A stretch of 6,616 nt of DNA from assembly GCA_019312705.1 (NCBI GenBank), contig JAFDCW010000253.1, forward strand, positions 1 to 6,616. The letters are read 5' to 3'. The position numbers and the translations under genes were made by a program. Under the pieces are notes generated by a model. It saw nothing but the letters and a program-made list of their open reading frames with translations. It ran no database searches and had not been told where the DNA came from. Shown here piece after piece: positions 1 to 6,066 of this stretch. Source of the stretch: Deltaproteobacteria bacterium. GTDB lineage: Bacteria; Myxococcota; Polyangia; Polyangiales; B10-G4. Position 1 is the stretch's first letter. Every line of letters begins with the position of its first letter.

Positions 1-133
1 ACCTCGAAAATGCGGTGCATTTCCATCGCCTTCCTTCCTTGCGAGGAAACCGCGCCCCGTCGCGATACTCCCTCCCGTGACTCTGCATCACACACTAGCA
101 GGAGCCTCGTAGACAAATTCTCATGGCCGCCTC

Positions 134-185
134 GTGGTGCGGCTGTGGTGTACATATACAAAAATGGTGCGCGCATGGTGCGCGT
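134..185 (+). promoter_or_regulatory. Two pairs of 11-bp-spaced RTGGTG direct repeats flanking an AT-rich promoter-like core
   Basis: The hexamer GTGGTG starts at 134 and 145, and ATGGTG starts at 164 and 175. Within each pair the spacing is exactly 11 bp, and the two pairs are 30 bp apart. The second pair is conserved further, as ATGGTGCGCG in both copies. Between the pairs lies the AT-rich stretch 151-164 containing TATACA (155-160), a fair -10 element. The hexamer 17 bp upstream of it (132-137) is a poor -35 match and overlaps the first repeat pair. Direct repeats with an 11-bp period are typical of winged-helix response regulators of the OmpR/PhoB class. I infer a regulator-dependent promoter for the lipoprotein gene at 306; the regulator is unknown. 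Confidence 0.35.
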
Positions 186-202
186 TTCCCTTGTGATTGC
201 GG

Positions 203-235
203 CCTCGCCGGAGACGCTTCGGGGCGTCGCCGAGG
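203..235 (+). other. GC-rich two-tier stem-loop in the lipoprotein leader
   Basis: The outer stem pairs CCTCG (203-207) with CGAGG (231-235). The inner stem pairs GACGC (213-217) with GCGTC (224-228) around the loop TTCGGG, with an asymmetric internal loop of 5 and 2 nt. No U-run follows, so it does not look like an intrinsic terminator. It lies about 70 nt upstream of the start at 306 and downstream of the putative promoter, so it could be a leader structure affecting mRNA stability or translation. GC-rich DNA forms such hairpins by chance, so the function is uncertain. Confidence 0.25.
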
Positions 236-305
236 GCTCCCAGAGGGCGGACCGGCGTCGACTCCGCGGTAGACGGGGCTTCCCCCGGGCTTACGTTACG
301 GTCGC

Positions 306-1667
306 ATGTCTCACGTTCACGCCTTTGGGGTGCTCCTCATCGCCGCTTCGACTGTCCACGGCTGCGGCGATGACGCCAGCCCGGACGGCTCAGTCGGTAT
401 GGACTCGTCAACGCCGCCAGCGGACAGCGGCACCTTGCCCGACGTCGGCCCGCCGCCGGCTAGACCGCCGTCCGTCGGTTTCCCCGACGGTAACGAGTGG
501 TCCTGGGACGGCAGCTGGACGCCCGGCGTCGGCGACTTCCCCCTCGCCGGTCTCTTCGACAACGAATACCACGATGGCCACGACGGCTCTCCCATCCTGC
601 CGCCGGGGGCGTGGGACTGGGAGGACTCGGGGAACGACCTGGCCAACTGGCGAAACTTCGAAGCGAACCTCGGTACCTTCGACGCGATGATGGACAGCGA
701 CGGCAACCAGTACGGTTGGCGTTTGGTAGGCGTCGCCGCGGCGGTCGACTATCAGGGACCAGCCGAATACTTCGAAGGCTCCTCGGGCCCGGACTACATG
801 GACCTCGGGCCCAACGGTTCGATGCACAGCATCGGCGGGGTCAGCCTCGGGGCGGGGCCCGACGTGCTCATCTTCGACTCGAGCTACTCCCTCGACTTCG
901 CCACCGGCACGACCATGGAAGGGGGGAGCCGAGACGATGACCTCGTCATTGCCGGCTGCCATCCCAACTCCGACGGCGCCTTCGACATCGAGACTTCGAC
1001 CATTCATACCGGCCCTGGGCACGACTGGGTTTTCGTCCGCGACATTTCCCGGGCGGCCATCGACCTCGGCAATGGCAACGGCGGCCGTACGGACACCCTC
1101 GACCCCTCGGACGGCGATGACCTGGTGGTCCTCCGCGGCAATACCCAGGACTTCCGCGTCTTCGGTGGCCAGGGGGACGACGTCTTCGTCTGGTTCGTCG
1201 ACGACAACGTGCAATCGACGACCTGGCTCGGCCCGAACTTCTTTGGCGGCGGCGGCTGGGAAGACGCGCTCTTCAGCGACAACGGCAACGACCGCCTGGT
1301 CCTAGCCATCCCCCCCAGTACCACCATGGTGACCTCCACGCCGACGCCGACCGGAGGGTTGCTCGTCCTACCGACCGACGGCGGCTACATCGTCGACGAG
1401 CCGACGGTCGGGGATGACCTCGCGCGGTACTGCGTCGAGTGCGGAACCGGCTCCACGGGGGAAAAGACCATCATCCTCGAATACAACTCCGCCGACGGGA
1501 TGATCGAGACCGGCTACTTCTATCTCACCGGCGTCGAAGAGGTGCAGGTCGGGGTCGGGGAGGGCGCGGCGGTCTACCGCCTCGATACGGCCGCCGGTAC
1601 GGCGACCCGCATCGACGGGGCGACTCTCTTCGAGCCGCCAGTGCCCCCGCCGGAACTCTGCGAATAG
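306..1667 (+). CDS. Predicted secreted lipoprotein with degenerate RTX-like (beta-roll) Gly/Asp repeats
   Basis: This 453-residue protein has no enzyme family I recognise. Residues 1-19 form a short signal peptide (hydrophobic FGVLLIAAS) ending at V-H-G-C20. This is lipobox-like, although His at -2 is unusual and the n-region has only His and no Lys/Arg. Residues 21-60 are a disordered Asp/Ser/Pro/Gly linker of the kind that tethers surface lipoproteins. The rest carries repeated Gly/Asp-rich turns followed by hydrophobic strands, near residues 182-189, 206-215, 236-243, 269-276, 287-295 and 327-333. The best is GGQGDDVFVWF (287-297), close to the RTX nonapeptide GGxGxDxxx. This suggests a calcium-binding beta-roll or beta-helix fold. 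A CxxC occurs at C376-C379, with further Cys at 218 and 452. ATG 306 is the only ATG giving the signal peptide; an in-frame stop lies at 270-272, and no clear Shine-Dalgarno is visible. The gene stands alone and converges on the minus-strand operon. The role is unknown, perhaps a surface or structural protein. Confidence 0.85.
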   Translation: MSHVHAFGVLLIAASTVHGCGDDASPDGSVGMDSSTPPADSGTLPDVGPPPARPPSVGFPDGNEWSWDGSWTPGVGDFPLAGLFDNEYHDGHDGSPILPPGAWDWEDSGNDLANWRNFEANLGTFDAMMDSDGNQYGWRLVGVAAAVDYQGPAEYFEGSSGPDYMDLGPNGSMHSIGGVSLGAGPDVLIFDSSYSLDFATGTTMEGGSRDDDLVIAGCHPNSDGAFDIETSTIHTGPGHDWVFVRDISRAAIDLGNGNGGRTDTLDPSDGDDLVVLRGNTQDFRVFGGQGDDVFVWFVDDNVQSTTWLGPNFFGGGGWEDALFSDNGNDRLVLAIPPSTTMVTSTPTPTGGLLVLPTDGGYIVDEPTVGDDLARYCVECGTGSTGEKTIILEYNSADGMIETGYFYLTGVEEVQVGVGEGAAVYRLDTAAGTATRIDGATLFEPPVPPPELCE

Positions 1668-1693
1668 GGGCGCTCGCCGACGGAAGACAGCGC

Positions 1694-2218
1694 TCAGCGA
1701 CGAACGACCTGGGCAGTGGCCTTCGGGATGGCCCGGGAGGGAGGGGCGACCACGGTTGCGCCTTCGGGGACGTCCTTGGTCACCACGGCGTTGGCGCCGA
1801 TATGCACGTCACTGCCAACTTCGACGCCGCCGAGGATTTTGGCTCCCGCGAAGACCATGACGTTGTCGCCGACGGACGGGACCCCGGGGGTGTGGCCCGT
1901 TCCGAGGGTCACGGAATGGTAGAGCGAGCAGTTGGCCCCGATCTTCGTCTGTGGGGGGACGAGGATGGATTGCGGGTGCACCATGCGCAGCCCCGGGCCG
2001 ATATCGGCCGCCGTCGGCAAGTGCACGTTGCGGAAGAAGCGCCAGGGCGTCGCCAACGCCTGATGGGCGACGAGGCCGCCGAGGCGAAGGGGCTTGGATT
2101 CGAGGCCGCGGGCCCAGTGCCCGAACCGATAGGTCGCGGTCACGTAGAACCCGAGCTCAGTGGCCCACCCACCATCGGATTGGTACATGCGCATGTCGGC
2201 GCGAATCTTGTCGAACAT
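1694..2218 (-). CDS. Short serine O-acetyltransferase-like hexapeptide acyltransferase
   Basis: This 174-residue protein of the left-handed beta-helix (hexapeptide repeat) acyltransferase superfamily most resembles the catalytic domain of serine acetyltransferase (CysE). These enzymes move an acyl group from acyl-CoA (or ACP) to a hydroxyl or amine. The segment around residues 70-150 matches CysE order: DIGPG, then H81 in the position of the catalytic His, LYHSVTLG (99-106), the AGAKILGGVEVG turns (124-135) and GANAVVTKDVP (141-151). Two deviations matter. It lacks the long N-terminal helical domain of E. coli CysE (273 residues), and the conserved R/K-H-P before the next coils is replaced by G-V-P (112-114), removing a His used for serine binding. 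The acceptor may therefore not be serine. It is the last gene of the operon, starting 4 nt after the ligase stop with a weak GGGA ribosome site (2226-2229, 7-nt spacer). No cysteine-pathway genes are nearby, so a role in the cassette's product is more likely than cysteine synthesis. Confidence 0.85.
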   Translation of the reverse strand: MFDKIRADMRMYQSDGGWATELGFYVTATYRFGHWARGLESKPLRLGGLVAHQALATPWRFFRNVHLPTAADIGPGLRMVHPQSILVPPQTKIGANCSLYHSVTLGTGHTPGVPSVGDNVMVFAGAKILGGVEVGSDVHIGANAVVTKDVPEGATVVAPPSRAIPKATAQVVRR

Positions 2219-2222
2219 CGAA

Positions 2223-3779
2223 CTATCCCGTCGGTCCCTGGGCGGCGAGTCGATCCCGAAGCGCCCGGCGAAGCAGCTTGCCGTTCGCAGTCTTCGGGAG
2301 GTCGTCTACGAAGTGCATCTCTTTCGGAATCTTGAACCGGGAGAGCTTGTCCCGGCAATGACGAAGAATGTCTTGGCGTGCCGGGGGCGCCGAATCTGGC
2401 GATGGCACGATGAAGGCCACGGGCACCTGGCCGAGCAACTCGTTGGGGCGTCCGACGACGGCGCAGGCGGATACCCCCGGGGCGTTCTCGATGATTTCTT
2501 CGATTTCTTTTGGGGCGATGCGGTGAGCCCCGCTCTTGATCATCTCGGACTCACGACCCACGAGGAAGAGGAAGCCGTCGTCGTCGAAATAACTGAGGTC
2601 GGCCGTGTGCAACCCATCATCGCGGATGAACCGCCGAGTGGCATCGGGGTTGTTGAAGTAGCCGGACGTGATGTTGGCCCCCCGGGCGACGACTTCGCCG
2701 GTCTCCCCGGGGGCGCACTCACGGCCTTCGGGGTCCCGGACCTTCAGCTCTACGCCCGGGATGCCGAAACCGACGGACCCGGCTTTGTCCACGATTCGGT
2801 CGGGGGGCAGGTAGCTCAAGCGCGCCGACGCCTCGGTCTGCCCGTACATCACGAAGAGGCGCGCCTCGGGGAACGCCGTGCAGACGCGGGCGGCCATCTC
2901 TTTGCTCATCGCCGCTCCTGCCTGGGTCAGGTAGCGAATCGTCGAGAGGTCGTGGTCGGCGAGGTTCTTCAACGCCAGCAGTCGGGCGAAGGTCGACGGC
3001 ACGCCGGAGAAGCCGGTGCAGCGGTGTCTCGCGAGGCCCTCGGCTACGCGGATGGGGAACGCTAGGGACCCCAGCATCGCGAGAGACGCCCCGACGGCGA
3101 CGTGGGTATGCAGAACCGAGCCTCCGTAGACGTAGTAGAAGGGCAGGACGAGGCCGACTCGGTCCTCGTTGGTGAGTTCGAGGTACTCGACGATCGAGTC
3201 GGTATTGGTGCGCAGGTTCTCGTGCGTGAGCACCACTCCCTTCTTCGCTCCCGTGGTGCCGGACGTGTACTGGATGGATACGGGGTCATGGCCGCTGGCG
3301 CTCTCTCCGGCCCATTCTTCCGAGCACGCGACGGCGGACTCGAAGGGCACCGTCTCGAACCCACCGCCCGGGAGGGCCGGGGCAGGTCCTACGGTCACGA
3401 TGGCTTCGAGATCGGGAAGAGCGTGCGCTTGGCCGTTGAGCAGGCGGAGGTTCCGGCCTCCGATGACTAGGACTCGCGCCCCGGCGTGGTGGAGCGTGGA
3501 GACGAGGGACGCGCTCCGGGGGTCATCCGAGAGAGGCACCGCGACGCCCCCGGCCAGCGCCGTTCCGTAGTAGGCGACCGGGTACTCCGCGATGTTGCCG
3601 AGGACGATGGCAACGCGGTCTCCCTTCTTTACGCCCCAGCCCCGGAGCACCGACGCGAAGCGCCGCGCGCGCGTGGCCACGTCGCCGTAGGTCGCGATGG
3701 AGTCGCCGCGGATGATGAAGGGGGCGTCCGGCAGGCGGTCGGCGGAGTCGAGCAGGAGACGGTGGAGCTCGCGGGGCAC
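2223..3779 (-). CDS. AMP-forming acyl/aminoacyl ligase (ANL superfamily adenylating enzyme)
   Basis: This complete 518-residue class I adenylate-forming enzyme (acyl-CoA synthetase / NRPS adenylation-domain type) activates a carboxylic acid with ATP to an acyl-AMP, then transfers it to CoA or a carrier-protein thiol. All core motifs are visible in order: the P-loop YTSGTTGAKKG (171-181), MYGQTE (311-316), TADLSYFDDDG (392-402), VGRE (407-410) leading into the SGAHRIAPKEIEE hinge region (416-428), and PKTANGK ending in the catalytic Lys (K501). There is no fused carrier or condensation domain, so it is stand-alone. An ACP is encoded three genes upstream in the same operon and is the obvious transfer partner. 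The start is a GTG, 3 nt after the SGNH gene's stop, without a strong Shine-Dalgarno, so coupled translation is likely. Substrate cannot be read by eye; medium- or long-chain acyl and amino acid are both possible. It is cytosolic, with no signal peptide or membrane segment. Confidence 0.93.
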   Translation of the reverse strand: MPRELHRLLLDSADRLPDAPFIIRGDSIATYGDVATRARRFASVLRGWGVKKGDRVAIVLGNIAEYPVAYYGTALAGGVAVPLSDDPRSASLVSTLHHAGARVLVIGGRNLRLLNGQAHALPDLEAIVTVGPAPALPGGGFETVPFESAVACSEEWAGESASGHDPVSIQYTSGTTGAKKGVVLTHENLRTNTDSIVEYLELTNEDRVGLVLPFYYVYGGSVLHTHVAVGASLAMLGSLAFPIRVAEGLARHRCTGFSGVPSTFARLLALKNLADHDLSTIRYLTQAGAAMSKEMAARVCTAFPEARLFVMYGQTEASARLSYLPPDRIVDKAGSVGFGIPGVELKVRDPEGRECAPGETGEVVARGANITSGYFNNPDATRRFIRDDGLHTADLSYFDDDGFLFLVGRESEMIKSGAHRIAPKEIEEIIENAPGVSACAVVGRPNELLGQVPVAFIVPSPDSAPPARQDILRHCRDKLSRFKIPKEMHFVDDLPKTANGKLLRRALRDRLAAQGPTG

Positions 3780-3782
3780 GGA

Positions 3783-4802
3783 TCAATCTACCCCGCCTGG
3801 GACCGTCGGGTCATCGTCCGCGACAGGTAGTACGTCGGGGTCGATGAGGCGCGCCCGGCGGACGCCTCGGTTCACGGTTTCGACCAGGCGCGGTGCCGCC
3901 CGGCGCTGCCCTTCGCCGGCCGGGTGGGAGTCGTAGCCGCGGCCCACGTAGTAGTGCAGCAAGTTGCTTTCGCCGTCACCGGTGAGAGCCTGCCAGTAGT
4001 TGAACACCGCGACGTTGTTGGGCTCATGGCCCGAAAGCCAACCATCATCGGCCTCGAGCCAGGCATTGAACTCCCGGGCGATTTGGCCGCTCCCGGCGAG
4101 CTCCGCCGGGCCCCAGCTCCGGCCCAGGACCTTCTTCGCCAGCCACTTCCACGCTGGGTCCGAACCCACCCGCGGGGCGAGGGGCGGGGCGGTGACGTAG
4201 ACAAAAAGCGTGCCTGGATGGGCCGCGAAGTACGGAAGCAGCGCGTTCATCGTCGCCTTGGCGTTGACCAGGGTGAGCTCTGGCCCCGTGGGGTCTCCGG
4301 GCCCTTCCCCCCGGGCCACGAACTTGCTGTTCGGGAAACACGACTTGAAGACCACGATGTCGTTGCGGGCATCTCCGGGGAGCGTTTGGTCTTGGCGCTC
4401 GATGCGAAGCACGTCGTCCATGTGGTCCCGGAACTTGGGCAGCCAATCGAAGAGGTCGGTGTTTTCGCCGATGCGGCTGCCGTAGGACGCTTCGCCTACC
4501 TGGTAGCCGTTCGATTGCAGGAGACTGCGCAGGCCCCCGCCGCGGGGATAGGACCGATAGATGCTCTGCTCGCCGACGGCGTCGCCCTCGTCCGCGAGCA
4601 GCTGGCCGCCGACTGAATGGTGAACGAAGAGGAGACGCAGTTGTTCGCCGGGGGCGTCAGGGCTGTATTCGTCCAAGGCCATCGGGCCCTCCTCATGGCT
4701 CTCTCGGGGTGTGCTCTCTGCGAGGCCGCCGCCGACCGGAACGAAGCCGAGCCCGGCGGTGACCAGGGCGAGGGCGCCCCCGGTGAGGAGCTTCTTCTTC
4801 AC
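3783..4802 (-). CDS. Exported SGNH-like hydrolase/esterase candidate
   Basis: This 339-residue protein starts at GTG 4802, overlapping the preceding stop by 4 nt (GTGA). A purine-rich AAAGGGA lies 10 nt upstream. The start is supported by a classic Sec signal peptide: MKKK, a hydrophobic core to about residue 22, and a plausible cleavage after GGGLA (residue 28). The mature part begins with an acidic linker, then LLFVHHSVGG (57-66), where S63 is a candidate nucleophile of SGNH/GDSL block I. The FKSCFPNSKF segment (152-161) fits the Asn-containing block III position, VYVTAPPLAP (201-210) is a typical strand and loop, and GYDSHPAGEGQR (289-300) gives a C-terminal Asp/His pair (D291, H293). The family includes deacetylases, esterases and some O-acyltransferases acting on glycans. 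D-x-H spacing differs from the usual DxxH, so the assignment is moderate. It is the only member of this operon in the window with an export signal, which implies a step in the periplasm or at the cell surface. Confidence 0.7.
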   Translation of the reverse strand: MKKKLLTGGALALVTAGLGFVPVGGGLAESTPRESHEEGPMALDEYSPDAPGEQLRLLFVHHSVGGQLLADEGDAVGEQSIYRSYPRGGGLRSLLQSNGYQVGEASYGSRIGENTDLFDWLPKFRDHMDDVLRIERQDQTLPGDARNDIVVFKSCFPNSKFVARGEGPGDPTGPELTLVNAKATMNALLPYFAAHPGTLFVYVTAPPLAPRVGSDPAWKWLAKKVLGRSWGPAELAGSGQIAREFNAWLEADDGWLSGHEPNNVAVFNYWQALTGDGESNLLHYYVGRGYDSHPAGEGQRRAAPRLVETVNRGVRRARLIDPDVLPVADDDPTVPGGVD

Positions 4803-5800
4803 GACCTCTCGGTCCCTTTCGTTTGTCCAGCCGTAAGGTCAGCGACCCCGAGGGGCGGGCTGTCGAGGTAGACCGCCACGCGCCTCTTGCTGTCTATGTC
4901 TTTGTAGACGCGCTCGACGGCGTCGGCCGGGATGCCGACCACCGGGGCTGCGTCAGCGGCGGTGACCTCGTGGTCGCGCGCGTAGAGGCAGAGGTCCATC
5001 TTGTCGTAGGGCAGTGAGAAGTAGAACTCCTCTTGGGACTGCGGCAATGAGTAGGTGTCGGTCGTCGGCGGCCGGTTGCAGATGTCTGCCGGCAGGCCCA
5101 GGGCCACCGCCATCCGGTAGACCTGGGTCTTGTAGAGGTGGGCGATCGGCTTCAGGTCGGCGGCGCCGTCCCCGTTCTTCACGAAGAAGCCCTGGTCGTA
5201 CTCGAGCAGGTTCGGTGTGCCGGCCACGACGTAGTTGAGGCGGTCGGCGTGGTAGTACTCGAGCATCGCGCGGCAGCGCTGCTTGAAGTTGGTCGCGGCG
5301 ACGACGCCGAGGTAGCCGGGCAGGTCGAGGCGCTCCTGGACCGTCTCTCCGTCGGGGGTTTCGGCAACCACCGAAAAGAAACGCAGCTGTTCGGTGTCGA
5401 CCACCGATGGCAACACGATTTTGGACTTCCAACCCTCGCCGTAGTTTGGAATGACCTGACGAATGGCGTCGTCGCGGCGGTCGTAGCAGCCGAGGGCCTC
5501 GAGAGTTGAGGTCAGGTCTTCTTCAGCGTGGTCGATGCCGAAGTGGCCGATCAGGCTTTGACCCAGAGGCGTGGTTTCACTCGAGGAGTCCCGCTCGGGC
5601 ATCAGGAGCCCAAATACGTTGGCCTTGCCGACGGCCGCGACGGCGAGGGCACCGACGACCGAAGAGTCGATGCCTCCGGAGATGCCGACGACGATGCCGC
5701 GCTTCTTGAAGCGCCGGACGCCCGTCCGCAGGGCCCCCGTGATGCGCGTGATCTCGGCGTCTAGGTCGAGGTCCAGGACGGCTTCGCTGAATGCGGGCAT
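4799..5800 (-). CDS. Ammonia-type NAD+ synthase family enzyme (ATP pyrophosphatase), likely pathway-specific
   Basis: This 333-residue protein of the adenine-nucleotide alpha-hydrolase superfamily matches NAD+ synthase (NadE), which adenylates deamido-NAD and amidates it. The PP-loop SGGIDSS is at 41-47. Other NadE-like blocks are GLLMPERDSS (64-73), AATNFKQR (168-175), AGTPN..E (193-200), KNGDGAADLKPI (208-219) and LYKTQVYRMA (222-231). There is no N-terminal carbon-nitrogen hydrolase (glutaminase) domain, so it would use free ammonia or ammonia from a partner. It departs from housekeeping NadE in having a longer insert at about 100-165 and PPTTDTYSLPQSQEEFYF (244-261) where the Gly-Asp-Glu-containing segment normally lies. 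The frame is open upstream to 5911, but that extension is the Arg-rich antisense of the ACP gene. ATG 5800, 5 nt after the ACP stop, fits family length. Neighbours are an asparagine synthase, an ACP and a ligase, so a specialised amidation role is plausible; an NAD supply role cannot be excluded. Confidence 0.88.
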   Translation of the reverse strand: MPAFSEAVLDLDLDAEITRITGALRTGVRRFKKRGIVVGISGGIDSSVVGALAVAAVGKANVFGLLMPERDSSSETTPLGQSLIGHFGIDHAEEDLTSTLEALGCYDRRDDAIRQVIPNYGEGWKSKIVLPSVVDTEQLRFFSVVAETPDGETVQERLDLPGYLGVVAATNFKQRCRAMLEYYHADRLNYVVAGTPNLLEYDQGFFVKNGDGAADLKPIAHLYKTQVYRMAVALGLPADICNRPPTTDTYSLPQSQEEFYFSLPYDKMDLCLYARDHEVTAADAAPVVGIPADAVERVYKDIDSKRRVAVYLDSPPLGVADLTAGQTKGTERS

Positions 5801-5805
5801 CGTGA

Positions 5806-6066
5806 CTACGACGCCTCCGTGGGCTGCTTCTTTTCTACGAAGGCCGTGAGGCTCGCGAGGGAATCGAAGTTCTCGGGAACCAGTTCTTCGTCCTCGATGC
5901 TGATGCCCCATTTCTCTTCGAGGAAGGCGACGATCTCGAGAACCCCGGTGGAGTCGACGATGCCCTGTTCGAGAAGTGAGTCGTTGCGCTGGAGTTCGTC
6001 ACCGCCCTGTCCGAAGAGGAACGTCTCGACGACGTATGCCTTGAGCTCTTTTTCAATTGTCCCCAT
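5806..6066 (-). CDS. Acyl carrier protein
   Basis: This 86-residue acidic protein has a typical ACP length and helix pattern. Carriers of this class tether an acyl or aminoacyl group as a thioester on a 4'-phosphopantetheine arm. The attachment site is the D-S pair in EQGIVDSTGVLEIV (33-46), with S39 as the modified serine. Here the usual DSL is DST, a variation often seen in stand-alone carriers of secondary pathways rather than in the fatty-acid AcpP. Helix II continues as EIVAFLEEKWGI (44-55), and ENFDSLASLTAFVEK (65-79) matches the last helix. The ATG overlaps the end of the upstream amidotransferase gene by 14 nt; AAGG (6073-6076) with a 6-nt spacer is a modest ribosome site. Likely partners are the AMP-forming ligase of the same operon and, possibly, the acyltransferase. 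It needs a phosphopantetheinyl transferase encoded elsewhere. Confidence 0.93.
   Translation of the reverse strand: MGTIEKELKAYVVETFLFGQGGDELQRNDSLLEQGIVDSTGVLEIVAFLEEKWGISIEDEELVPENFDSLASLTAFVEKKQPTEAS
5814..5818 (-). promoter_or_regulatory. Ribosome binding site candidate for the NadE-type gene
   Basis: GGAGG on the minus strand lies inside the last codons of the ACP gene, 13 nt before ATG 5800. The spacer is longer than usual. No closer in-frame start exists: the preceding codons are GTC GTA GTC ACG. With the 5-nt gap to the ACP stop, it supports translation starting at 5800 rather than at the upstream ATG 5911. Confidence 0.45.

Larger units (their letters stand above)
1..305. other. Upstream intergenic region of the lipoprotein gene
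   Basis: No convincing protein-coding gene is seen here on either strand. A plus-strand reading frame open from position 10 continues into the lipoprotein gene in a different frame, has an Arg/Thr/Pro-rich composition typical of a shadow frame, and lacks recognisable domains. The region contains one AT-rich island (about 151-164) in otherwise GC-rich DNA, four RTGGTG direct repeats around it, and a GC-rich stem-loop at 203-235. It most likely holds the promoter and 5' leader of the gene starting at 306. No tRNA or other structured RNA was recognised. Confidence 0.6.

Noticed and set aside
291..300. TTACGTTACG tandem 5-mer before the lipoprotein start
   Set aside because: Too short to separate from chance and not a recognisable ribosome or operator site.
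10..690. Long plus-strand open frame of 226 codons over the upstream region and the start of the lipoprotein gene
   Set aside because: Arg/Thr/Pro-rich composition typical of a shadow frame in GC-rich DNA, no domain or export signal, and it overlaps the better supported lipoprotein gene.
408..1214. 268-codon minus-strand open frame antisense to the lipoprotein gene
   Set aside because: Val/Glu/Gly/Arg-rich antisense composition without motifs; the plus-strand gene has a signal peptide and structured repeats.
1668..1700. Possible terminator with a GCGCT/AGCGC stem between the convergent genes
   Set aside because: Only 5 bp of stem, a 14-nt loop and no T-run on either strand.
1439..2335. 298-codon plus-strand open frame spanning the lipoprotein end and the acyltransferase gene
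   Set aside because: It crosses two convergent genes with clear family features and shows no motif of its own.
2160..3065. 301-codon plus-strand open frame antisense to the ligase
   Set aside because: The minus-strand reading carries every adenylation motif; the plus reading is the mirror frame.
3924..4616. 230-codon plus-strand open frame antisense to the SGNH-like gene
   Set aside because: No motif or plausible start signal; the minus-strand gene has a signal peptide and coupled start.
5801..5911. N-terminal extension of the NadE-type protein from ATG 5911
   Set aside because: It would overlap the ACP gene by more than 100 nt, is Arg/His-rich, and is not needed for the fold; ATG 5800 fits the operon spacing.
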